A stretch of DNA of 64,000 nucleotides, from NCBI RefSeq assembly GCF_001638985.1, contig NW_017265134.1, positions 1,240,001 to 1,304,000 on the forward strand. Direction: 5' to 3'. The stretch is from Phycomyces blakesleeanus NRRL 1555(-). Taxonomy: Eukaryota; Mucoromycota; Mucoromycetes; Mucorales; Phycomycetaceae. Below the pieces are notes generated by a model. It did not search any database and was not told the DNA's origin. It saw nothing but the letters and a program-made list of their open reading frames with translations. The position numbers and the translations under genes are program-made. Of the stretch, positions 24,648 through 35,728 are shown piece by piece; within the stretch, counting starts at the first letter, position 1, and each line of letters begins with the position of its first letter.

Positions 24648-26297
24648 GCCTATTAAGACGTAAAATTACTGTAGTTGATATTCTTCAAACCAACCTCTAC
24701 TGGGTCTCTCTGTTCCTCAAAGTTAAAAATATACTATCTATAGTTAACATATGGCCGTATGGTAATTCAGAACGAATTTCATTAGAAGATCGCGAACTGT
24801 CAAAATGCTTTGTTCTAGATGATAACCATACAGAAGAAGAAGAAAATCCTTGGTGAATGAACAGAAAGGTATATATTATTTATTTACCCTCAAACTATAT
24901 TATATAGCAAAATAGACTATCGAGTTGAAAGGGACCATACAGTATAGTATTGAATTACATCAAAGTTCGGGACCAAAGGAAATGAACAAAGATGTAAATC
25001 CAACGAAGTTGCAGAGCATGGGGCAAAAAAATTAGGAAATCAGACTCCGTATGACTTTGTATACTTTTATGATATCGTTATCCACTGCAGCATGAAAACT
25101 ACCTTACATAAACTTAATCTGCTATTTTATAATCAGTTATATTAATTAGGTTCTGCTCGTTAATATTCTATATAATAAAGGGTTATATGTGCTATATAAC
25201 TATGTATATCAATCGAGGTTCTTTTGACCCACAAATTATATCCCAAATAGTGGAGATCAATTAATAGAATGTTAGTTATATACATACATATTTATATAAT
25301 TATTTACACTAAAACTCATTATATTTGTATGAAAAAAAATGATCCATAGGAAAGAGGTGGTCAGCTATAAAGTTCATTTGTCTGATGCCTCCCTCATTGT
25401 ATTACTGTGCCGTTTCTCGATACACTGTAAAATATTTTGGCTTTTATTTAATCCAATGATTGTGTTTTTCTTTATATTTATATATATTGCCAGTGTACTG
25501 GGACGCTTATTTATTCACAGTACCAGTAAGGAGCTTCAAATAGACCAGCATTTTTTTTTAACGAGCCTTTGTTTGAAACATATTGGCAATATGTTTTATA
25601 TCTTTAAAGATCTTTGGATTGTCTGTGTAATTGGCAGTGTTTTAAAGTAATTAATCAATAGAAACAAGAAAAAACAAGCATTACAAATATCTATTTATCA
25701 TACTTTAGTATTAAATGCTAAAACGTTATTTAAAGATACGGAAAGAAATGTATCCGAGATATCCGGACGGTCGGTCTACGATTTACAAGCTGTCTGTCTT
25801 GTCTGTCTTTTTGTGTTTTGTTTTTCATTATTTCTGTACCTTCTGAACATACAAGCTAAACACACCTTTAGTATGTTTGGTTGTTGGCTTTGAAGCTGTT
25901 CAATTGAAGGATGGTAATTGAAATGACCCATTGTCAGTTATTGCCACTACTTCTACGAGACTTTCAACAAACACTGAAACTAATGTTCTTTACATGAATA
26001 CATAAATAATTATTCTAAAATTTATTAATAAAAATACATATATGATTGGCAGAGTGTTTAAAAGCTGCGATTGCTTGCAATAAAGTTGACCCAGTCGGCG
26101 TTGTAAACTTTGATAATCATAAATTCAACCGAGAGCATTTTGGATTTTTGTGCCAATTAGCAAGTCTGAATTTGCTACACCGTTAATGTTAAATTTTTAG
26201 CCTCTTTGATTTTTCATAGCAAAAAAAAAAAAACTTTTCTTTCTTTCTTCTTTTTCTACAAAAAGTCTAGTTTCCAAAAATAGGTATTCTATAATAT
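23605..26297. other. AT-rich intergenic region containing a decayed Tc1 copy
   Basis: No intact gene. Apart from the relic at 23960-24510, it shows a (CT)n run (about 24391-24416) and a long (AT)n run (about 24602-24642). A 103-codon hydrophobic open frame at 25339-25650 has no recognisable family and is probably accidental. Confidence 0.5.
23960..24510 (-). mobile_element. Ancient, decayed Tc1/mariner transposase relic
   Basis: Minus-strand translation, with stops and frame changes, gives pieces collinear with the intact-looking parts of the nearby Tc1 transposase: WVEMTWSDELRFIV (near 24330), NDDHACVIHNKGE, KFGNEAVM, RNAVGQDTYVNY, then LDLWAIQSHGII (near 24000), matching FDFWPAQSPDLNPI. 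Order and spacing match the other copy, so homology is likely despite low identity. No terminal repeats were recognised. Its outer limits are approximate. Confidence 0.6.
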
Positions 26298-27550
26298 TTA
26301 ATCCCTAGAGTGAGGAACATCGTTCTGGATTAGGTGCGGCACGTGGCGTTCCTCTGAAGACGCATATCCAACTTCATTAGGAACTTGTCTAAACTGGCCA
26401 TAAGAAGGAGGCCCAAACGCTTCTACAGAGTGGTTCATAGGAACTGCATTTGGATCCTGATAATACCCAGCCGGGTGTTGGTATCCAGTCATTCCGGGGT
26501 TGTTCGAAGGATAAGGAGGCGATACATCCTCATAATAGCCATCTGTAGCACCGGCTTCTCCTGATGGCAGATAAGGTGCGTACCCACCACCAGCATCGTT
26601 TTTACCTTGAAGAGGTGCGACTAGATGTCGGGGTAGTGTTCCCGAATTCGATCCTGTTGCGGCACCAGCGCCAGCGCCAGCCGCCAATATGTTACTCATC
26701 GAACCTCGCTGGGAAAGGTTGTTTGTGTGATCTTGGTAAGGATTAGCGTAGGCGTTGAGATCGTTCTCGTATGCTTCATTGTCCCGTCGCTTATTTTTGC
26801 GTCGCAAGAAGAAAAATGCTGCTGCTGCTAAGAGAGGTTAACATGGAAATAGATAGATCAGTTAATAAATTAATAATTAATTTATTTTTGCTCAAAAGAT
26901 GTGAACATAGCAATCTTTTTTTTTAATAAAAAAAAACCTTGTAGCTTACCTAATATCAATACAAATCCAACGCCACCTACAACACCGCCAATAATGGCAG
27001 ATTTGTTGACGCTATTACCATTGTCTCCATCAGACGAAGAAGAAGGATTTGTTTCTAGGGCGCCTTGGGAGCCTGATTCGGTTGGTAGGTATGCTGAATA
27101 GGAGGTGTATGTCTTGGTGAATACGACATTTCCTGAAGACGTAATTGTCACAACAGCTACACCAGATGATGTGAGTTTTGTGTGAGAACCAGCCGAACTA
27201 GATTTAGTTCCAGCGGCAGGGGCATTTGTGGTTTTCGGGGTGTCTGGAGATGTTGTAGGGTCTGAATCTTTCGTTGGTTGTGGTGCCTCTGTTGTAGGTT
27301 CCGTTGTCGTGGCTACAGGCTGTTCAGTAGTTGTGGCAGCAGGTGGGTCAGTAGTAGTTGTGGCTGCCGCTGGCGGTTCAGTGGTAGTTGTGGCTTCTGG
27401 TGGTGATGGGTCAGTAGTAGTCGTGGCTTCTACCGGCGGTTCGGCGGTAGTTGAGGCTGCTGGTTGTTCTGCACTCGTCTACCAAAAAGATGTTATATAA
27501 ATATATAAATATATTCACTATCAGCACCAATTTTTTGTATCGTTCCCCTT

Positions 27551-27588
<38 letters not shown>

Positions 27589-27839
27589 AATTTTTGGTTA
27601 TCTTTGCAGCCACTTACGGGTGGTGAGACACTAGAATCAGTTGTGGCCTCAGTATCAGCCGTATTCGAAGCAGCCGCATCAGGGCTACTAGAAGATCCTG
27701 CAGCTTCTGGCATGGTATCAGAAGGAACGTCTCTCTCTGTCAATGTAGAGGAAGTTGCTAAGTCTGTGTAAGGTACATTCTCGGTCGTCGATTGGCCGGG
27801 AATTGGTTCGTCGATAGTTGCTGAATTGGTTGTGGACAT
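26298..27839 (-). CDS. Ser/Thr-rich single-pass membrane protein (mucin/stress-sensor-like)
   Basis: Three exons (27839-27618, 27478-26950, 26827-26298) give 426 residues. The first 280 or so residues are dominated by Thr, Ser, Pro and Ala, with irregular repeats of the type EPP-x-ATTTT, suited to dense O-mannosylation. A membrane helix follows (AIIGGVVGGVGFVLILG) and continues across an intron as AAAFFFLRRKNKRR, where the basic residues fit a cytoplasmic stop-transfer. The tail of about 150 residues is rich in Tyr, Pro and Gly. The architecture resembles Mid2/Wsc-type wall-stress sensors, but no WSC cysteine domain is present and no sequence family was recognised. The N-terminus (MSTTNSATIDEPIPGQ) has no signal peptide, so either it is a type III protein or an upstream exon is missing. 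Confidence 0.75.
27553..27587. repeat. Intronic trinucleotide repeat (TAA)n
   Basis: About eleven TAA units in the first intron of the Ser/Thr-rich membrane protein gene. Confidence 0.85.
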
Positions 27840-29180
27840 ACGTATGTGTGTATATGCTATTTGCCTAGAAGAAGTAAGAGAGGGAAGAGAGAGGGGAAAG
27901 GGAAGGAAAGCTCGAAACAGACAGTGTAATATATAAAAATAACAATTGGGCTCTTAATGTTTGCTCTTTCTTTTTCTACATGTCATTGATACTTTTAGAC
28001 CACGACCATAAGAAAAAACTATAAAAAGAAAAAAAATAGACAACTTTTCATCGCCGACCGGGCCACATTTTGTAACACAGGTTACGACGGGGATCATTTC
28101 GATGCTGTCGTTGCGCGTGCACAGCGGTTGTTTACTGACCAAGCACGCTGTAGAAACCTTATGAAAGCACCTTTAACAGGAATATGATTCAAACTCAAAG
28201 GTATCAAGTAAGAGCAATTGGACCAACATCTTTATTTTATTTTTTCAACAGTGGATATTAAGTCTAGAATAACTGAGTTAAATAAGTAACAACCAACTTA
28301 AAGCCATGTTAACCATAAGGGCTCAAAGAGAAAAAAAAAAGAATTATTTTTATTATAGAAAACGAGACAATAACGGTACCCATTTTTGGTTTAGACGCCT
28401 ATGCCAATTACTTCCTTGGCCCAAAAGATCTAGTCTAATCACCAAGAGCTTTTTATATGACACACTTCTTGGTTATTACATAACCATCTAACGCTAAGCA
28501 CCAATTGCAGTGTATTAATTAGATATTCTAGAGCTACGGCCAAGGATAGGACCCTGATAGGCTAATAAAAGTTGTTTGAACATTTCTTGGCAAGTGTGAC
28601 ACTCCTTGTTCGTTGGCTTTCAACTGGGTATAGACTATTTTAGATTTTGGTCTTATTTAATGTTTGTTTGTTTTTTTTATTATATAAACATTACTCGAAC
28701 AAGCCAAAACCAAACGCGTCTGGGATCTGTTCTCATAGCGTATCTTGTAAACAAATGGAAATAGTAATCTTCTTAAAACTTCGCCTGAGAGAATAATAAT
28801 AATAATATGAATATGGTTTACTCGGGTCATTGAGACCGTTTTACCATTGTGGCTAGTAGTACAAAGCCCCTCTTTATTCGCCAGTTTCCCAGCTATCAAG
28901 AACTTGTTTCTAACAATATAAACTATAACCAAAAAGAGTTATCTGATATTATGAGGCTACTTGTATTATATGTATCCCTACACATGAAATACATAAAAGG
29001 ATCGAAATAATATAATGATATCTACATTCGAATAGCCTCGTATTTTGCACACACCATTACGGAGAATACTTTCTCATCTGTTGTATTTTTTTAACGTACA
29101 TACATTCTCAATATATGATTCAACATTTCTCTTCGTCTATGATAAGGCCTAAACCCGTGGACTGAATTCTTTTTTTTTCT
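27840..29180. other. Intergenic region, no gene recognised
   Basis: The upstream region of the Ser/Thr-rich protein and the 3' flank of the carrier gene. A less AT-rich patch at about 28040-28150 may be promoter. Small open frames here are AT-rich and unconvincing. Confidence 0.45.
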
Positions 29181-30487
29181 TTACTGAACTCCTGTCGCAA
29201 TGTCAAGCCATGCGCGAACCTTCTCGTAAACCATAAACGTCACAGCCTGCCCTGGTGCGACTCTTAGTAATCTCGGAGTCAACCCTTTGTAAAATGCTCT
29301 AAATCCTTCCTTGTAGAATATTTCACTTGTAACACTCTTGAGTTGATTCCATGCAGAGCCTTTTGCATTTGATTTCTGGATACGTGTTTTTATAGTATCG
29401 ATTGGTGCATTTGATAGGGGACCTAATTTCAAAGCAAAACAAAGTCAATAATTTAATTAATACCTTGATGCACCCAAGAATTAAAAAGAAAACAAGATTA
29501 CCCATTGCGCCAGAAACGCCACCGAGAATCAAATGTTGGTAAGAAGGAAGTTCGTCCAATCCTTGGAGTCGCTTTGCGTACTTCTTCATTTCTTGGTACG
29601 CCGTAAAATTGGCTGCCTGATTGGTAGCTATATTTTATAAAATAGAATGTGAGTTATATATATATATATATATATATGATTTATTTAGAGTATAATTACC
29701 TTGTCTTAAAGCTGTTAATCCAACTCCTTTGTATAAGGCACGGAAACCCTCTTCTCGTACAATTGTAAATGCAGCATGAGGAGCATTACGATATTTTGGG
29801 ATATCCATAGGATCAGCCATAGAATGTCTCTGAGCCTGCATTTGTATAATAGAGGTAATGATAAGAAAATAATACTTTTCTTTGGTGCAAGTATTTTCAT
29901 ACCTGTAGTCGAATCTTGATCAGATCCATTGGTCCAACTACAACAACTGCTTCAGTAGTTCCTGCAGCAAGACCGGCTATTATATACGTATATAACAAGA
30001 GCTTTTATTATTACGCGAATCCAAAAAAAAGGCGTCTTTGGTGCAACAAGGCGCCTCTGTTTTCCTTTAACTTGCCAAAAAATACGGCAGTTGTGCTGAC
30101 GTTTCCAGTAGAGTCAGCCAGCCAAGACTTGTAAAGCTCAAAGGAACTGAATCTAATAGCCATCTTGGGGACAATGCCAGAAACGACAGCACCAAGACCC
30201 TTGTAGAGACCCCAGAAAGACTCGTTCTTAACTATCTTCAGGCCTACGCCAAAGAACCCCAGGCGCTTTCCCTTTGAAGTCTCAGAAGCGAATGAGTATC
30301 ATGCCCAAAGTCGTGTCTTTTATTTTTTATAACGTACCGCTGCATTTCTGGGTGTAGTCTTGGCAAGCTGCATCCGAACCTTGATTGTATCAAGTGGATG
30401 GCAAGTGCAAGCTTCGATCAGACCAGCTGCTCCACCGGCAACCAAGTGAGTAAGAAGAGGCGTCTTTTTCTTGGGGTCTTTACTCAT
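29181..30487 (-). CDS. Mitochondrial succinate/fumarate carrier (Sfc1/Acr1-like)
   Basis: Six exons (30487-30338, 30280-30076, 29976-29903, 29835-29700, 29627-29502, 29422-29181) give 310 residues, the normal carrier length. All three mitochondrial carrier signatures are present: HPLDTIKVRMQ, GPMDLIKIRLQ and APIDTIKTRIQ. Sfc1-specific matches include LYKGLGAVVSGIVPKMAIRF, ATNQAANFTAY and RVAPGQAVTFMVYE. Family knowledge: inner-membrane exchange of cytosolic succinate for matrix fumarate, needed for gluconeogenesis from C2 compounds via the glyoxylate cycle. The intron after exon 2 appears to use a GC donor (GCAAGT), because only that choice restores VFFAGLAAG as in yeast Sfc1. A MULE transposon sits about 380 bp upstream of the start. 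Confidence 0.92.
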
Positions 30488-30860
30488 CAAGGAAAATAAG
30501 AAAGTGCGAGTGAAAGAGAAAAGGGATGAGTATACAGGATATTTACTGGATTATAAGCTCATTCGTCCCCCCCACCCCCTTCCCATCCCCCTTTCTCTTT
30601 TGGAATTGTTCGTTGCTTAAACCCCGCAAATTTTTCTTCATAAAGTACATATTTATATATTTATGGGACCTAGCCTCAAAATAGTAGATCAATGACGATT
30701 TATAAAGCTTATATACACAAAAAAAAACAAAGCAAAACATCACAATATTGGTTTCAAATATCAATAAAATTTCTGAAAGTTGTGTGCAGTTTTCTATATG
30801 TATTTCTTTGTAAAGAAGTTGTTTAGAAACAAGAGTTTCATATTATCTGTCTGACATGAT
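30488..30860. promoter_or_regulatory. Upstream region of the succinate/fumarate carrier gene
   Basis: About 370 nt between the carrier start codon and the MULE target site. It should hold what remains of the native promoter. A C-rich tract at 30566-30597 lies nearest the gene. No defined factor site was recognised. Confidence 0.4.
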
Positions 30861-30870
30861 ATTTCTTATC
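30861..30870. repeat. Target site duplication, left copy (MULE)
   Basis: ATTTCTTATC, identical to 36247-36256. A 9-10 bp duplication is the hallmark of Mutator-type insertion. Confidence 0.9.
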
Positions 30871-30926
30871 AGCTATTATTCGGGCCCGACGCTTTTCCTC
30901 TCGGGCACGACGTTTCTATAGAGTAC
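30871..30926. repeat. Left terminal inverted repeat of the MULE
   Basis: Core ATTATTCGGGCCCGACGC followed by TTTTCCTCTCGGGCACGACG. Matches the inverse of 36191-36246 with a few substitutions and one indel near the tip. It contains two related CGACG(C/T)TT cores. Confidence 0.9.
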
Positions 30927-31222
30927 TAAAAATATTCTAAACACCGATTTTAATTGTGTACCGGACTCCTGAAAAGTGACTATGGTCCGGCCTTCAATGG
31001 TAACAGAGTACCTGAAAGCAAAAAAAAGTTGTGTCCTGAAGAAATTAGTGAAAGACCCGTTATAAAACCTTCTTTTCTTTTATATACTCATCTTGTAAGA
31101 ATTAGACATCTTTTACATAATATAGTGTTTTTATCAGAAGAAACAAGAGTGCTACTTCTATCATTACAAATTAGTATTTGTAAAAACGATGTTAACAATC
31201 GCTCAATAGAAATCACTTCAAC
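30927..31222 (+). other. MULE leader with a long ATG-less open frame
   Basis: The 300 bp between the left end and the transposase ATG. One plus-strand frame stays open for about 90 codons without an ATG (for example GPAFNGNRVPESKKKLCPEE) and ends at a TGA overlapping the transposase start (31223-31226). It could be a captured host-gene fragment, an unrecognised 5' exon or chance. Promoter and 5' UTR functions are expected here. Confidence 0.35.
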
Positions 31223-34200
31223 ATGAATACTATCAATAAAGAATCAATTTTTATCGACGGAAATGAATATTATCCCGTTCAACAAGACTTTCCCACTACA
31301 CCAGTCAATGGCTATGCCAACATGACTGTGGCTATTTCTAAGATGCAGGAGTATGCACTTGCTAACAACTTCACTCTTGCAACTAAAGACCGTAAACCAA
31401 CCCGGGTTTACTTAAAGTGCGCCAGGGGTGGTCACTATAGAAACACCCATAAACTTGAAGACTGCGATCGCGTAAAAATCCGCCCTAGTTCGAAAACCGG
31501 ATGTCCTTACATGATAAAGCTATCTTACAAGAAAGGAATCAAAGGATATCTTCCCTTGAAAGCTTCTAGTGAAATGGAGAGTTATCACAATCATCCTCTT
31601 GATGACAAATGCTTGGAATCGACTCTGAAAGGCAGATTGTCGAGAGTTACTGCCGAAGACGCCAAGCAGATATCTAAACTTGTTGAGACAAAGGCCAAGA
31701 CTCGTGAGATCCAAAGGGCTATCACAGACGAAAAAGACGATGGTCATAAGCTGTACGTTAGCGATATCAACAATATCAAGGCTGCCTTTGCTCGAGTTTC
31801 TGCCCCTGTTGCCCAGAATGCGGGTACTGGACTTGTTAAGATGATGGAAGCAAAAGGTTACCAGGTGCATTATGATGTAAACGGGGACAATTCGCTGGAG
31901 AGGGTATTTTTTACCAATCAGAAGATGATGGAGAGAGCTCGTCGCTTCTCAGAAGTTATGGTGGTAGATGCTACATATTCTACCAATAACTTGTCAATGC
32001 CGCTGATTTGCGTGGAAGGTATCCACAACCTCGGAGGAGAAACCCTCAAATCGTTTCCCATTGCCTTTGCCTGGGTCTCTAACGAGCAGCAAGGCACATA
32101 TCTTTGGTTCCTCCAGCAACTCAAGGCACTTGTTTTTGAAGACAAGGCTCTTAGCACAGTTTTTGTGACAGACAAGTGTGCTGCACTTATGAACGCTCTT
32201 GATGTTGTGTTTCCGAACAACAGCAAGCTGCTTTGTTACTGGCACATGCTGAATAGTGTGGAAAAGGCTTTTTCGGGAAAAGTTGGCTCGGTACAAAAAA
32301 AGGAAGAGCTGACGGGATATATATCCAATATGATCCATAGCAAAAGTAAGAAGGAGTTTGACTGGGCGCTGAATAAGTTCAACGCTGTATCTGCTGGTTC
32401 CGAAGTAGAAAACGGCAATGTGAAAGCGCCAGTCTCGGCATATTTTCATGACAGGTGGATTACATGCCAAGAGAAGTGGGCAGGTTATCTTACTCAGAAG
32501 ATAATGCATTTTGGATGCACAACATCTCAAAGAGTGGAAAGTGCCCATCAAGCCTTAAAGAGAGGTATATCTGCAATAGCTTCTCTGGATCTCGCCTTTG
32601 AAAATATTTCAAGATATATCGAGAGGCTTGAGAGAGACTTCCGGAATGTGGAGATCAGGGAATCTACCACGGTTGACCCTCTTGTTGGACGAAACAAGCT
32701 TTTGTCTAGACTGCTCATGAAGGTCTCAAAGCGAGCTTTACTGGTAATAGACCAAGAGGTTCGACTGAAATGTGAAAGCAGTATTGTTTGTGAATGCATG
32801 AACAAGCTCCAGTATGGTCTACCTTGTCGCCATTCTTTGCCTGCTGGAAGGGATATCTATATTTCTGATATCCCTGAAAGGTGGGTTATTGATCCTCGTA
32901 ATGTAAAGCCAAGGGACAACACTTATCGGGAAAACTTCCAGCTTGAGGAAAGACCAGAGGTGTGGATGGAGGAAGTAATTAAACTCGAGTCACTGTTTCG
33001 GTCCTGTGAGGGCAGCCAGCAAGTGGCTAACCTCCTGAATAAGATCAAGAAGGTCACTTCTGAATTCGAAGGCAAAACTGGGCACCCTTCGATTAACTTT
33101 CAAGCCCCAGAAAAAATTAAATATCCTGGCAGAAGAAAGGGTGGTGCACGTCCCAAATACCTTCCCAAAGACTTTGGTCGGGCAAACTGGAGGAAGATCA
33201 GTGTTTCGTCTGGTCATGTAAGATAAAAAAAAATAACATAACAAAGTACTAATATGTATCTTGAAATACTAGGCTGGCCTTAAGGCAATGGTTAGACTGA
33301 GAGCTAAAATGAGGGAGGGAAAGCCTGCAGCTACACAAAAAACAAAAAACAAAAAACAAAACAAAAACAAACAAGAGCCTCTCGACCCAGGTAAGATGTG
33401 TTCTTATTTTACAATGTAATTGAATCTATGAGAAAGGATTCCCATCTTATACTTTCATGTTTTTTTAGTCGATGCTACCAAAAACAAAATAAAACAAATA
33501 AAGCAAGAGCCTCTTGACCCTGGTAAGATGTGTTTTTATTTTACTTTAATTGAATTTATGTGGAAGGATGTCGTCTTACACGAATATGCTTTTTAGTCGA
33601 TGCCACCAAAAATAAAACAACAAAAATAAAACAAGAGCCTCTCGACCCAGGTAATATGCTTTCTTATTTTACAGTGTAATTGAATCCATAAAGAGAACTA
33701 TCGTCTTATACTTATATACTTTTTAGTCGATGCCCCCCAAAAAAATGGGTTCAAAAGACCCGCCACCGCCTTAGAAGATTACCAGTATGATAATCGCACC
33801 TCTGTTGGCAAGAGGGTCAAATTCCAGCCCGGTTTTCCTGTCTCTCATGAGATAATCGATGATGTCAAGGGTGGGTTTAGCCCTACTGCTGACGGATGGT
33901 GTGGTTTTCGGGTCCTTGCCCACTTGATCTACAAAGATCAAAATAAGTTTTCACTTGTAAAAAGGGATATGCTAGCCGCCCTGCCGAAATACAAAACATT
34001 GTACACAAATACCTTTGGCACTGACACAAGCCAACTAGAAAAAATCATTCAACATGGCTCTCAACTCGATTATAGCAACACCAGCAACACCAACACCAAC
34101 TTCATCCCAGTATGTTCAGACGCCAGTATGTGGTTTAACACACCCGACTGTGCTCAACTAGCTGCGGACACATATACACGACCAGTCTGCGTCTACTCAG

Positions 34201-34514
34201 ACAACCCCAACACCCCCTCAACAACCTTTCTCCCATTCGCCCTTCCCAACAACAAAACCAAACAACGACAACCTCTGATTTTTAATCATGTTAACAGTAA
34301 TCACTGGACAACAGTTGACCTTTCCCGTAATATCTCTAGAAAATGGCCAACCGTTCCTGAATTATTTTTTTTAGGTTGTGCCAGAAATAAGATTGATGAT
34401 AACTTTGATACTTACTGGAATAAGTTCAAAGAATTTAACAAGCATGATCGCCGAAATGCCATGCTCTCTCTCCATTCTGATCTAGATCAACCAATTGATC
34501 TTACTCCAAAATAA
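31223..34514 (+). CDS. MULE transposase fused to a C-terminal OTU-like cysteine protease
   Basis: Five exons (31223-33217, 33273-33390, 33469-33522, 33597-33650, 33727-34514) join in one frame to 1002 residues. Residues 30-130 form a FAR1/WRKY-GCM1-like zinc domain (Cys66, Cys81, Cys94, and YHNHP at 121-125). Residues 240-450 are the MULE DDE core, with candidate acids D249 (VVDATY), D317 (VTDKCAALMNAL) and E439 (SQRVESAHQALK), plus the CYWH motif at 338-341. A SWIM finger follows (C523-x-C525, C535-x-H537). Residues 666-740 are a lysine-rich linker with three KQEPLDP repeats. The C-terminus has DGWCGFRVLAHLI (Cys799) and HVNSNHWTTVDL (His933), the Cys and His motifs of OTU-type deubiquitinases. 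A short tail follows. Family knowledge: FAR1-type MULE transposases bind terminal repeats and cut and paste. The role of the OTU module is inference, perhaps ubiquitin removal from transposase or host chromatin. Confidence 0.88.
33273..33726 (+). repeat. Tandemly duplicated exon-intron units within the MULE transposase gene
   Basis: Three copies of a 128-132 bp unit, each made of the end of an exon (AAGCAAGAGCCTCT-type, coding KQEPLDP) and its following intron. Exon ends fall at 33390, 33522 and 33650, and exon starts at 33469, 33597 and 33727. Exons 3 and 4 are both exactly 54 nt and begin TCGATGC. Each intron keeps its own donor (GTAAGA or GTAATA) and acceptor (TTTTTAG). The repeated protein is VDATKNK...IKQEPLDP. 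Confidence 0.88.
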
Positions 34515-35728
34515 TTTCTTTTCGATATTCTTTTCTATTTTATTACTCTTTTAATTATACTTTATTACTTATATTTTATTAGCTAGATCTTTTCTTATTT
34601 ATTTACTCATTTGCTTTTATATTTTATTAGCTAGACAATTTTTTTAAATCTTTATAAATCTTATCAATTTGTTTCTTTGCATCAACATAAGCTATCTATC
34701 ACTTGTGGGTTAAATGACTTTCCGCTCTGTTTTTTCCTAGAGATCATTCGTGGGAAGTACTTTACCCTTCGAGTTACACTTATAACCAGCGAATTAAAAA
34801 TCATAAATATCGGATGGTGTTACACAGATCGAGCCAAATTATCTTCGAATATGTTATATTATGCATTTGCATCTATTTATTTCATCAATTCAAGACTTGG
34901 CTCTCTATAACTTTGGATCCAAGTAGTTTATAGATATATGTATGTGTTCTAGGATTTTTAGTTGAATTGAAAGGGTCGATCATGAGAAAACTAACGTAAT
35001 ATCTCAAAAATTTGCTTTTTTTCAATAAAATAAAATATTGTATTTGCTTGTAGAATCACTTTTTTCTCATTTGTTTTCTATGAAACTTTTACTGGATTCA
35101 TATGTTATCTGAATATATGTAATTAAAAACTTTTTTTGGTCTTATATGAATATTTTTCATTTTTTGTATTTTTGATAAAATATCTCATGTACATGTTGCA
35201 AGGAAATGATAGAAAGAGTTTTTACAGAAGAAATAAAAATAAAAAATAAAAAGTAAAAACATGAATTTTGTAAAAATATATTAGCTTTACTGCTATGCAA
35301 ACTTTCTTAGGCATAAAAGGCTTCATTACCTTTATATCTATTACGAAAGTTTTTGAAAAAAATGCAAATTATATGGATTATAATCTTTTCCACTTAAATC
35401 ACATAAAATGAAAATATATGATTTATGTCTCAAGTTAAATCGTGAAAAAATGACTCATCAGCAACAGCAGGTATATGATTTGTTGACGGGAACCAAATAG
35501 ATCTTGTGTTTTTACAGAAATAGGTGTGGTCACAATTTTTATTTATTTATTTTATATTGTGCGTTTATTGCATGAGAACTACAATAAAAAAGACATTGCA
35601 TTGAATATGAACTCTTTAAAATGTAAAGTAAAATTCTAGAAACCTCTATAATTATACTTATAGAAGCTTTACTTTCAATAAGTAAAATATTGCATCAACA
35701 GTTTTCTTGAACACAATTATTCTATCGC
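34515..35728. other. Non-coding right half of the MULE
   Basis: About 1.2 kb, very AT-rich, with a TATTTTATTAGCTAGA-like duplication near 34570-34635. A 77-codon frame at 34677-34910 lacks any motif and was not called. Confidence 0.5.

Noticed and set aside
25339..25650. 103-codon hydrophobic open frame
   Set aside because: AT-rich codons, no motif, no promoter or splice context; hydrophobicity is expected from T-rich sequence.
27228..27500. 90-codon plus-strand Val/Ser/Gly-rich frame
   Set aside because: Antisense reflection of the Thr/Pro-rich repeats of the membrane protein.
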